Source: Akkermansiaceae bacterium
GTDB taxonomy: Bacteria; Verrucomicrobiota; Verrucomicrobiia; Verrucomicrobiales; Akkermansiaceae
Direction of reading: 5' to 3'
Assembly (NCBI GenBank): GCA_021200315.1
Contig: JAJQGU010000056.1
Coordinates: 1-60,648 of the forward strand
Length of the DNA: 60,648 bases
The position numbers and the translations under genes were made by a program. The notes beneath the pieces are model-generated. The model saw only the letters and a list, made by a program, of their open reading frames with translations. It ran no database searches and was not told where the DNA came from. Below are positions 1-9,300 of the stretch, piece after piece (the first letter of the stretch is position 1; each line of letters starts with the position of its first letter).

Positions 1-1
1 G

Positions 2-1155
2 AAGTATAACGAAGTGGTGTACGACATGGACGCAATCAGGATTACGCACGTGGCACGGGGCAACAGGGACTGGAAGCCCGCGCCGCAGGAGGAGGAAGAC
101 GAATACCACGGGAGCTTTTCGATTGCGGGGGAACGGGTGCCGAGGGAAGAAGCCGTGAGGATTGCGCGGGAGTTCGGAGCCTTGTCGGAGTCCGAGGGTG
201 TGCGGGTGGAAGCCCCCGAAGTTTACGCGGAGGATGGAAAAGAAGCCCGCGCTTTTGCGCGGGAGGTTTACCGCAAGCTTCAGGAGGAGACCGCCGGCGG
301 CAAACTGCTGGAGATGCCGGACGGACGCCGGGCGAAGGTCTCGCGAAGGGGACTCTCCGAAGTGAAAAGCCATTCCGCCGACCGCCGTGTACTGGCCGCG
401 CTGTGCTCACTCCGTGATTTGTGCCGGCAGAGTATTTATATCAACAGCGCGGCGAACACTCAGCCCGAAAAGAAGAGAAAAGAGGGCATTGTCCGTTTCC
501 ACTACTATATTGCCAAGGGAAACTTCGTCGGGGCGTCGGCCGTGAATGAGAGAGCGCAGGACGAAGCGTATGTAAATATCGTCCTTTCCGAATATGAAAA
601 CGGCGATCTCTTCTACGATCTCGACGCAACAAACGTGGAAGACGTGAACAAGAATGAAGGCGTCTCCGCCACCCTGCCCGGAGCCCGCCTTCCAAGAGCG
701 GGGGAGCAGAAAGGCGAGGCGCCTTACGTGGGCAGGATACAACAGACGAAGCAATTTGTCAACTACGTAAATAAAAAAATAAAAGAAGAAGACTCCGGAA
801 GCCATGGGAGCTTCTCGGTAATCGGCCCTCATGCGAGGACGTGGGACAAGCACGCGGACAGAGCCTTCGCAGGCCGCGACGACGGGAAGATGCGTGCGGA
901 GATTGACGCGAGCCAAGCGAGGCTGAAGGGCGCGTGGACGCATCCGGGAGATTTCGATAAGATACTCGACAGCAAAGCGACGGAGGAGCAGCGGGAGCAG
1001 CTCGGCAAGCTCCGCGGGGCGTGGGACAGGTATCAGCCGCTCGTACACAAGAGCGATAGAACGGAGAAAGAGGAAGCCGAGCTGCAAAGCCTGAGAAAGC
1101 GGGCGATTGCCGCAAGAAAGGGGCTGGAAGGGCTTGCCGAGGGAAGGGCCAATAT
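2..1155 (+). pseudogene. 3' fragment of a phage/conjugative polyvalent protein, fused by read-through to downstream DNA
   Basis: The frame is open from the first bases of the window, so this is the continuation of a gene that starts outside it. The product is highly charged (many E, K and R). A segment around positions 805-940 (HGSFSVIGP... AFAGRDDGKMRAEID) resembles modules I associate with large polyvalent proteins of phages and conjugative elements. A second related HGSFSIAGERV segment lies near positions 107-140. No stop closes the frame before an unrelated lipoprotein gene, so the natural 3' end appears lost and I treat it as truncated. The end at about 1155 is where composition shifts from GC-rich coding to AT-richer sequence. 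Family identity is from memory of motifs only. Confidence 0.45.
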
Positions 1156-1237
1156 CCTGGTGTCTCACCTATTTCCCCTTCTGTTGGCTGTCTTATTGAC
1201 AACAAAGTTTATGTCCGCTTTATTATTGAAATCGTCC

Positions 1238-1266
1238 TTGACTTCCCTTGGCAGCATCGCCATAAT
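1238..1266 (+). promoter_or_regulatory. Promoter of the lipoprotein gene (TTGACT-17-CATAAT)
   Basis: TTGACT at 1238-1243 and CATAAT at 1261-1266 are separated by exactly 17 bp. The start codon at 1274 follows only 7 nt after the -10 box, which matches the near-leaderless arrangement of other backbone genes here. It indicates that the lipoprotein is expressed independently of the upstream fragment. Confidence 0.5.
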
Positions 1267-1273
1267 GGCAACG

Positions 1274-2041
1274 ATGAATTTCTTTATGAACAGGTGTTTC
1301 CTGCCCATTGCCTGCATGATTATCCTGTCGGCATGCACATCCGATTTAAAACCGGACGGTTCACTGATCACCCATGAGCTTACCCATGAGCCGGGCAGTA
1401 AACTGGACGGCGTATGGAAAGCAAAAGAGACAGGTCAGTACAGACAAGTGAAGAGAGGCTACATCTATTTCGCTCCTCTTGACACGAGCATGATCGAGAA
1501 GGCTCATCCGGAAGAGGCCGTACAGCTTCGCAACCAAATGAGCAAACATATTGTCAAATATCTGGGGAACACACTTGACGAGTGCAACAAAGTAATGAAA
1601 AACCAGTGGCATCTTACGGACAATCCACACAAGGCCACTATCCGCGTCGATATTCAAGTGGTCAAATTACGCCCCACCCGCAGCGGCGCCAATTTCGCCA
1701 ATCTTGCAGTCAGTCTCTTTTCCCCCATTCCCGGCACCAGCGCGATACTCTCCGAATTCAACAAGGGTGCCATCAGCATCGAGGGCAGAGTTTCTGATGC
1801 GAAAACGAAGGAATCGCTTTACGAATTCAAGGACTCCAATCGTGATCGGACTCTCCTTTTTTCTCTGAACGACTACAAACGTTTCGGCCATTCCGAGAAA
1901 TACATGCAGAAATGGGCCGAGGGCATGGCGGAAGGGCTGCACAGACACATTGAAATCCAACGCGAAAAGCAACTTCTATCTGCGCAGGGCGAGAGAGAAA
2001 CGGCACACTCTTCCTCGAACGGAAAAGACAATATCAGATGA
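1274..2041 (+). CDS. Predicted outer-membrane or periplasmic lipoprotein, DUF3313-like
   Basis: A 255-residue protein. The N-terminus has a short hydrophobic stretch ending in a lipobox (IILSAC), so it should be lipidated on the cysteine near residue 23. The mature part contains YIYFAPLD, a region with alternating beta strands (IRVDIQVVKLRP) and GAISIEGRVSDAKTKE, which resembles DUF3313 lipoproteins of unknown function. Although the frame continues upstream into a polyvalent-protein fragment, the signal peptide and a TTGACT/CATAAT promoter just upstream argue that translation starts here, at 1274 or at the in-frame ATG at 1286. It abuts the left edge of the low-GC island. Confidence 0.6.
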   Translation: MNFFMNRCFLPIACMIILSACTSDLKPDGSLITHELTHEPGSKLDGVWKAKETGQYRQVKRGYIYFAPLDTSMIEKAHPEEAVQLRNQMSKHIVKYLGNTLDECNKVMKNQWHLTDNPHKATIRVDIQVVKLRPTRSGANFANLAVSLFSPIPGTSAILSEFNKGAISIEGRVSDAKTKESLYEFKDSNRDRTLLFSLNDYKRFGHSEKYMQKWAEGMAEGLHRHIEIQREKQLLSAQGERETAHSSSNGKDNIR

Positions 2042-2178
2042 AACGGTTGTTTCTTTGCGCTGCCAAAATGCGCAGGCTAATGAATCTTCATTCGAAGAAA
2101 TCAGCCAGAGCGGCCTATCATGCACTTAAAATCTACATTGAATACTTGCACTCAAAGGCCATTAGGATCAGCAGATAA
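2038..2178 (+). CDS. Possible 46-residue basic peptide at the island edge
   Basis: An ATG at 2038 overlaps the lipoprotein stop codon as ATGA and opens a 46-codon frame ending at TAA 2176-2178. The product is basic, with about ten Lys/Arg and several His and Tyr (for example SARAAYHALKIYIEYLHS). It could be a real coupled small gene, a remnant of a truncated gene at the junction, or chance. No family is recognised. Confidence 0.2.
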   Translation: MKRLFLCAAKMRRLMNLHSKKSARAAYHALKIYIEYLHSKAIRISR

Positions 2179-4027
2179 AAATCTGCTCCCGAAACGAGCT
2201 AATCCAGGAACAGATCGAGATGCGTGCGTAGTTGACTTCAACGCATCTGTGAGTTATGCCCATACAAAACCAATTAGCTGCACATATAAGGGGAATCCGG
2301 TTTCTGGAACTGCTTGGAACGCCCTGTTTATAAATGTTGTTCGGTTGATATATCAGGACTGCAAAGAGACGTTCCCTGTTGGAAAGAGCCTTTCTGCCAG
2401 CGCTCGCATTGACATTGGCCCTGTTGAGGACATGATTAATCCCAAAGAAATAGCAGATGGGGTTTATTTAGAGTGCAATGTTAGTGCGACTGGTATTGTA
2501 AATAAACTTCAATCCATCATGAACTATTGTGGGCTGGATTACGACTGTCTTGTTATTCAGTACAGAAGAAATGATAAATCTATAGCTTCTCAAAAGACTG
2601 CTACTAAAAAAACAGAAACTGCTGAAGAACAAAAACAATGGGCACCGTCATATTCGGCGCAGATAGAGAAACTGATTTCCACCCATTATAAATACGGATT
2701 TCGTATGGGCTCCCCCATTGAGCTGATAAGATTTCGGAATTATGCGGAGGCTGCAGATCTGAATCTTCCAACATCTGATGAGGAATTGGAAAAAGAAATT
2801 AGTGCTGCCGGTACTGTGATTGATGGAAAGGTATTTGTTTTAGCTTCAAGCACCGTGGATTACTTGAAAAAGCAGCTTGCTGAGATTTTTGAATCCGGTT
2901 ACAGTGTGATTTTTCTTAAAGCATTTTATGACAAAAATATCGACTTTATGGGAGAAAACCATATTGCATCGCCAGACATGCTGAAGGATATCTTGAAGAG
3001 AATCTGCCCGGATAACTATTACGGTCAGAACATCGTCACTGCAGGTGAAAAGAAAACAGAAGTGGCAGCTATCATGGACGATATCTATCGCCTATGTGAA
3101 GGTGACAGTATAATTGTGTGCTCCGATATTGTTAAACAGTTGGTGTATGTTCCGGAAGGGAAAATCCTGCGGACACTGTCGTGCTGTGATGAGGTGGTCC
3201 GCATTGGAAAAGGAAAATATTTCAACCTCGATCATTTCATTGTCAACGAAAGCGATGCGGCTGCCATCAAGGAATATGTGAAATCTGAGTGCGATCGAAA
3301 TGGATATGCGTCTATTTCGGACATTCCCATGGGAAACATTCCAGAGGAAAACTACGAACTGAATCAACCGGCTCTTTATTCGGCAATCTATACGTTGCTC
3401 CTGAAGAACGAATATGGCCTGAATGGAAAAATTCTCACCAGAGAAAATGCGCAGATAGATATCGTTTCCCTGTTGAAGGCATTTTGTCAAGATTTGTCTG
3501 AATGCACAGTTGCGGAAGTGACCGAAAGGATGAAGGAACTGACAGGAACGACAAACAAGCAGTATTCCATGGTGGCGCTTTTCGATACGATGATTCGTGT
3601 AGACGATGAACATTTCATCTCCGAAGACCAGATCGAATTTGATGTTGAAACAATTGACAATTTACTCAGCGAATATGTTGGTGAGAGATTTTCACCCATT
3701 AGAAGTATCCCTACGTTTATACTGTTTCCATTGTGCGGAGCTAATTGGAATTACTATCTGTTGGAAAGTTATTGCTACCGCTTCAGCCGAAAGTATCATC
3801 TTTCCGTCATAAATTACAACGATAAAAACGCAGGCATAATCGTGTCAAGAAGTTTGACAATGAATTACAATGATATGCTCAGTGAGGCGGCTGCCAATGC
3901 CGACATTGAGTTGACTGAAGAAGCCGTGGGAAAATATTTCTTCGACCTCGGATATACGGCGCGACGCAAATACGCAAGTCTGCCCGACATAATTGCCAAG
4001 GCAATCACCATTAGAGAGGAGAGCTAA
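2120..4027 (+). CDS. Unrecognised 635-residue protein leading the BREX-4 locus
   Basis: First gene of the operon, ending 5 nt before brxP. The first 45 codons are doubtful: there is no Shine-Dalgarno sequence and a perfect hairpin lies in them, and the conserved-looking part begins near residue 44 (SYAHTKPISCTYKG). An in-frame GTG at 2249 is an alternative start. Residues about 44-150 form a compact alpha/beta region (WNALFINVVRLIYQD, YLECNVSATGIVNKLQSIM) similar to a module I have seen at the ends of Firmicutes restriction and defence proteins. The rest alternates helical, winged-helix-like segments without obvious catalytic motifs and no membrane segments. Context suggests a DNA-binding, accessory or regulatory subunit of the defence system. 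I cannot name a family. Confidence 0.6.
   Translation: MHLKSTLNTCTQRPLGSADKNLLPKRANPGTDRDACVVDFNASVSYAHTKPISCTYKGNPVSGTAWNALFINVVRLIYQDCKETFPVGKSLSASARIDIGPVEDMINPKEIADGVYLECNVSATGIVNKLQSIMNYCGLDYDCLVIQYRRNDKSIASQKTATKKTETAEEQKQWAPSYSAQIEKLISTHYKYGFRMGSPIELIRFRNYAEAADLNLPTSDEELEKEISAAGTVIDGKVFVLASSTVDYLKKQLAEIFESGYSVIFLKAFYDKNIDFMGENHIASPDMLKDILKRICPDNYYGQNIVTAGEKKTEVAAIMDDIYRLCEGDSIIVCSDIVKQLVYVPEGKILRTLSCCDEVVRIGKGKYFNLDHFIVNESDAAAIKEYVKSECDRNGYASISDIPMGNIPEENYELNQPALYSAIYTLLLKNEYGLNGKILTRENAQIDIVSLLKAFCQDLSECTVAEVTERMKELTGTTNKQYSMVALFDTMIRVDDEHFISEDQIEFDVETIDNLLSEYVGERFSPIRSIPTFILFPLCGANWNYYLLESYCYRFSRKYHLSVINYNDKNAGIIVSRSLTMNYNDMLSEAAANADIELTEEAVGKYFFDLGYTARRKYASLPDIIAKAITIREES
2170..2187. 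repeat. Perfect short inverted repeat near the left island edge
   Basis: AGCAGAT and ATCTGCT form a perfect 7-bp stem around an AAAA loop. It lies in front of, or within the doubtful N-terminal extension of, the 635-codon gene. It could be an operator for the lost WYL regulator or a leader hairpin. Its placement favours this stretch being non-coding. Confidence 0.4.
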
Positions 4028-4032
4028 TTCCC

Positions 4033-6369
4033 TTGTACTCATATACATATGATCCGATTTCAGGTGGGATTAAACTGAACTCCACACCAACCAATTTTTC
4101 CAAGGAGCCCCGGCCTGTCTATGCACAGGAAATGGACTTGCTTGGTTTTGACCAATATTGGGGTTATGAGAAGCAGAACGATATTCCGTACATGTGGGCA
4201 GAGTCTAATGTCTACTGGTACCATGGGGTTCAGATTGCTAAAACAAAGGGTGGCGACCTATATAACGCGCCGGAGCTTTTGCCAATTAGGACGGAAGATG
4301 GACTGATTCGATTTTCCAAATTAGACGGCGAGATGCTGAATCCGATTGATATTGAAGCAATGTGTATTCAGAACACAGAGCTGATGACAATCATCGAGGA
4401 TACAACGGTCAAAAAAATTGTTCGGGAATACGAAAAATTCAAGAAAAAGCTGGACATATTTCATGTGGCATATTCGGGCGGAAAGGACAGCGCGGTTCTT
4501 CTTGACCTGGTAAAAAAGGCACTTCCTGTCGGAAGCTTTGTAGTGATATTCGGGGATACAGGTATGGAGTTCCCGGATACCTATAAAGTGGTCGAACAGA
4601 CGAAAAAACAATGTGAAGAAGATGGTACGCCATTTTATGTCTCCAGATCGCATTTTGAGCCGGATGAATCATGGCATTTATTTGGCCCACCTGCACGGGT
4701 TCTGCGCTGGTGCTGCAGTGTCCACAAGAGCACACCACAGACGCTGAAAATGCGTGAGATCACCGGGAAAGACAATTATGTCGGCATGGATTTTGTGGGC
4801 GTACGTGCACATGAGAGTGTCACAAGAAGCAAGTACGAATACGAGAATTTTGGAAAGAAGCAAAAAGGTCAATATAGCTTTAATCCCATATTGGAATGGA
4901 CTTCGGCTGAAATATGGCTGTATATGTACATGAATGGTGTACTCATAAACGAGGCCTATAAAAAAGGCAATTCTCGAGCTGGATGCCTTTTTTGCCCAAT
5001 GGGTGGAGGTTCTAGTGATTATTTTAGGCACTGCTCCTACATTCAGGAAGTAGATCAATATGTTAATTGGATCGCAGATTCGTATAACTCAAAGGATAAA
5101 GAGAAACGAATCTCTTATGTTACAAACGGTGGTTGGAATGCCAGAAAAAACGGGAGAGATTTAGCTGATAATCCATTCAGATGCATTGAATCGACACGCG
5201 GCGACTGCATTACCATTTCGGTAGTTTCCCCATCTTCTGATTGGAGAGAATGGATTAAAACTATTGGAGATATTTTAGAAACGCCGCATGGGTATACTAT
5301 CATGTTTGATGAACGCAGTTATGAATTTACTGTTTCAGAAAACGCCAAAGGTTATTTGGTTTCACTTCCTGCACGTTATGCCAAGGAGTCCCCCAAATTT
5401 GTGAAACTTTTTCGCCAAGTGTTTCGCAAAGCGAGCTATTGTAGTGCATGTCGCGTGTGCGAGACTAACTGCAGAAATGGATGTATTAAATTTAATAATG
5501 AAAAAGTCCATATAGAAAACTGCATTCATTGCCACCAATGTCATATGATAGATAGTGGGTGCCTCTTGTTTCATTCGTTACGGCATCCGCAAGGAGGAGG
5601 AAAGTCTATGAAAAGCTTAAATTCATTTGCTGATCATGCCCCTAAACGCGATTGGCTTGTTTCATTTTTTAATTTAAAAGAAGATTTCTTCACTGAACAT
5701 TCGCTGGGGCCTATGATGTACGATATGTTCCGACGCTTTTTGCGTGATGCTGGTCTTAATGAAAAAAATCACTTTACGCCCTTTGCTGAACTTATTTCTG
5801 AAATTGGCTGGGAGACAGATACTGCGTTGGGTCTCATGATTGTTAACTTGGCCATGGATAATCCTCAGATTGCATGGTATGTTAATAATTTTGATATCGA
5901 TATTTATTACGAGAGAAAACAAGTCGAAGACATGCTTGTTGCTCTTGATGTAAAGCCAAAGGACGCAAAATCTATTGTCAAAGCATATAAGAGAATTGTT
6001 GACACTCCATTCGGAAACAATTTGAACTTTGGGTATGTGTCTGATGACGATGATTTGGTTAGATTAAAGTGCTCTATTAGCGACAATAGAGTAGTTCTCT
6101 ATGCACTCTACAAATTTGCAGAGAAATGTAATTTGGATTCGGAATTTACCGTTTCGTACCTTCTCGATGATTCTATAGAACGAGACGGTGTCAGCCCAAT
6201 TCGCCTTTTTGGTTTATACGACGAGGAGGAGCTGCGTTCTATTTTGTTAGGTCTTTCCTCACAGTACCCGGAATTTATCAACGCAACATATACCAATGAT
6301 CTTCAGACAATTACGCTGAGAGAAAAAACATCCGCCGATGTCTTAAAACTCTTTGAGGAGGAAATATGA
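4033..6369 (+). CDS. brxP: BrxP: PAPS-reductase-like PP-loop enzyme with cysteine clusters and DUF4007-like tail
   Basis: A 778-residue protein with a TTG start, preceded by GAGGAG. The PP-loop SGGKDS at residues 148-153 binds ATP in the PAPS reductase/ATP pyrophosphatase superfamily, which includes the sulfur-activating DndC and SspD proteins of DNA phosphorothioation. A CLFC pair lies near residue 319. Two ferredoxin-like cysteine groups follow: C470, C473, C476, C480, C484 and C497, C500, C503, C510, likely binding one or two Fe-S clusters. Residues about 520-778 form a helical domain resembling DUF4007, which is associated with phosphorothioation loci. It stops just before brxC, whose ribosome site lies inside its last codons. 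In BREX type 4 this gene takes the place of the methyltransferase PglX, so it is the likely DNA-modifying component; the chemistry is inferred. Confidence 0.85.
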   Translation: MYSYTYDPISGGIKLNSTPTNFSKEPRPVYAQEMDLLGFDQYWGYEKQNDIPYMWAESNVYWYHGVQIAKTKGGDLYNAPELLPIRTEDGLIRFSKLDGEMLNPIDIEAMCIQNTELMTIIEDTTVKKIVREYEKFKKKLDIFHVAYSGGKDSAVLLDLVKKALPVGSFVVIFGDTGMEFPDTYKVVEQTKKQCEEDGTPFYVSRSHFEPDESWHLFGPPARVLRWCCSVHKSTPQTLKMREITGKDNYVGMDFVGVRAHESVTRSKYEYENFGKKQKGQYSFNPILEWTSAEIWLYMYMNGVLINEAYKKGNSRAGCLFCPMGGGSSDYFRHCSYIQEVDQYVNWIADSYNSKDKEKRISYVTNGGWNARKNGRDLADNPFRCIESTRGDCITISVVSPSSDWREWIKTIGDILETPHGYTIMFDERSYEFTVSENAKGYLVSLPARYAKESPKFVKLFRQVFRKASYCSACRVCETNCRNGCIKFNNEKVHIENCIHCHQCHMIDSGCLLFHSLRHPQGGGKSMKSLNSFADHAPKRDWLVSFFNLKEDFFTEHSLGPMMYDMFRRFLRDAGLNEKNHFTPFAELISEIGWETDTALGLMIVNLAMDNPQIAWYVNNFDIDIYYERKQVEDMLVALDVKPKDAKSIVKAYKRIVDTPFGNNLNFGYVSDDDDLVRLKCSISDNRVVLYALYKFAEKCNLDSEFTVSYLLDDSIERDGVSPIRLFGLYDEEELRSILLGLSSQYPEFINATYTNDLQTITLREKTSADVLKLFEEEI

Positions 6370-6370
6370 T

Positions 6371-9300
6371 ATGAGTAGCAATAACGAAAAAAAATATTGT
6401 GAATATTTCAATGTTAATGAGGTTTATTTCCCTTGTATTGATGAGTCAGCAATCAATGCAGGCGTGGACTGGAGTGCGACCTATCCGCATGAGACTTTTA
6501 TCGAGCTGTTAAACAGTACAGAAAAAATGCTTGGTGGCACGACCAATCGCTCCCTGTGGATTCATGGCGCATATGGAACCGGTAAGTCTCAGTGTGCATA
6601 TGCACTGAAGAAACTATTGGATGTTTCTGCGGAAGAATTTGAGGCATACTGGGATAAGTATGCTTCCTTGAAAAAATATTCCGGTTTAAAGAAGAAACTC
6701 CTCGGGCATAAAGAACACGGTGTTATGACCGCCTATCGCTATGCTTCCGGCAGTATCACCACTCCGCAGCAGCTCTTTTTTGCTGTACAAGAAAGCATTA
6801 AAGCCTCTTTGGATCAGATTCCGGATTCCTATAAGGGTGAGAACACTCTGAAGGAAAGTGTAATTGCATGGCTAGAAGATCCCGCGCATAACAGCTTCGT
6901 GAATACGCTGCTTCTGAAGCCTCAGTGGATGGCACAGTTTTCTCAGTCTACCGCTGACGAGATTATCAACACGCTGAAAAAGCGTTCTGATGTATCCGGC
7001 CTTATGGACAGCATTTTTAAGCTCGCTGCGGAAGAGGGTATTACTGCCCTTTCTTTGACGGCGGATTCTCTTTGCAAATGGATTAAGGATGTTGTAACCA
7101 ATAACAAGACAAAAATCGTCCTGATCTGGGACGAATTCAGTGACTTTTTCAGACAGAACAGAAATTCATTGGATGAGTTCCAGAAGATTGTTTCGCTGTG
7201 CGAGGAAACACACTTCTATTTTGTGATTGTGACGCACCCAATCTCTTCTATCGCAGGTGCCTCCGTGTCCAGTGATGGCCCTATGAGCGTAGTGCAGCAA
7301 CGATTCAACAAGGTGGGAATTACGCTGCCTCCTAACATTGCTTTTGAACTTGCCGGGCATGCTTTCTCCGTGATTCATGCAGCGAAAGACGCTTGGGACA
7401 GTATGACCGGGGATCTGAGTGCGCGAGTGCCGGATTCCAGAAATGCGGTTATGAAGGCTACCGATGTAAAGGACGAGCGGATCATGCAGCATATGCTGCC
7501 GATCCAGCCCATGGCTGCATTGGTGCTGAAGAACATTGCCTCCGCTTTCCAGTCAAACCAGCGGAGTATGTTCGATTTTATTAAAACGCCGAAGGACTTG
7601 GATGTTCAGGATTTCCAGTGGTTTATTCAGAACACCAGCCCGGTTTCGGATAGAGCTTTTCTAACCATTGATATGCTCTGGGATTTCTTTTACGACAAGG
7701 GAAAAGACTATCTGTCCTCTGACATCAAGTTAATCCTCGATACTTTCCCGCAGCAGACAAACCTACAGGAAAAGGAGAAAATTGTACTTAAAACAATTTT
7801 GATTATGCAATCCGTTGACCAGAGACTAGGCGGATCTGTTCCCCTTTTAAAGCCTACGGATCAGAACCTAAGCTACGCTTTTGAAGGTGACGCCCAGGAG
7901 TACGAGAACGAATGCAAGAGCATCGCCAAGGCTCTTGTGACGAAAGGCGTGCTGATTCAGACTCCTGTTGCTGATGGTAAAAAGGCATACTCCGTGGCGA
8001 TCCTTGCCGGCGATGGGGCCAAGATTGATCGGCTTAAAGAAGAAGTTCGAAAAAGAGGAAACATCGACAAGCTTATTGCTGAGGGACAGCAATTGCCGAC
8101 TGCATTGGGCCTCACGCCGCCTCTTCGCCTCCGTTATGCCCGGAGTATGGATACCGGTGCGTTGCCGGTTGTGACAATAACAAATTTTGTCAAATCGATG
8201 GATGCACTCAAGGCCAAGGATTTGAACTGGCATTTTTACGCAGTGCTTGCACTGGCAAAGACAGAGGAAGAAGCACAAGCTTTCCGTAATCTTATCAAAA
8301 AAAACATGGGCAATGCGGCATATCGAAATATCACCGTGATCGATGCGCTTTCTTCGCCTCTTGGCTTAGAAGAATTTGAAAAATATGTTGATTACTCTGC
8401 TATGTCTATATACTACAACGGCAATAATAAGTCGCAGTCTGAGGATAATGCAAGGAAGGCCAAAGAGGTTCTTGATCGCACATGGAAGGATCGCATTCAC
8501 GACGGTCAGTTCATCGTCTGGACGTATGATAACCAAGGTGGAGAAAAAGCCACCGGGGCTGCTTCTGTGCACACAATTCTGCAGACGATTGTTTTAAAGT
8601 GCTTCAAATATACATTCGACTTTACGAAGGGATTGACCGAAACCCAGCTGAAGTTGACCCAGCCCAAGCCTGTTGCGAAATACGGCATGGATGTTCTGGA
8701 AATCAAGGGATTAATCGCCGGATGTGAAAAGTCAGTTCTTGGCAAAGTTTGGAAGCGGGAAAACTATTGGAAAGACAGCGAATTAGCGTCAGATCCGGTT
8801 TCTATCATCAAGAAGTCAATCGATACCATGATTGAGCAGTCTTTTAAGGCTGGCGGGCGTGTTTCTATTGATGAAATTTACGATTTTCTGGAAAGTACAT
8901 ACGGCTTTGCACCTTGCAATGTAACTGCATTTGTCGTTGGCTTCCTGCTGAAAGAATATAAGACAGATCCATATCGTTTCCAGGATTCTGCAGGCGCCAG
9001 CGAATCCATGACTCCGGACAAGCTTTCTGAAATGATTGGAAACTATATGAACGGAAAGTCAAAAACGACATACATTGTCAGTCTGACACCGGAAGAAAAA
9101 GCCTTCTATGAAATTACAGAAACTGCTTGGGGTGTTGCTCAGAATTCCTGCGCTTCGCCTGCACAGGCGGGATCCCTGATTCAGGCAAGGATGCGCGAGA
9201 TTGTGTATCCTGTATGGACGTTAGAAGAAGTCGATAATACAGGAGTATATGATATTGTCAAAAAATACATAAAACTCGTTCAGAGTGAAGCTAAGGTTGC

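Noticed and set aside
1286-2041. Lipoprotein start at the later ATG 1286
   Set aside because: Possible, but the -10 box spacing favours the ATG at 1274; both keep the signal peptide.
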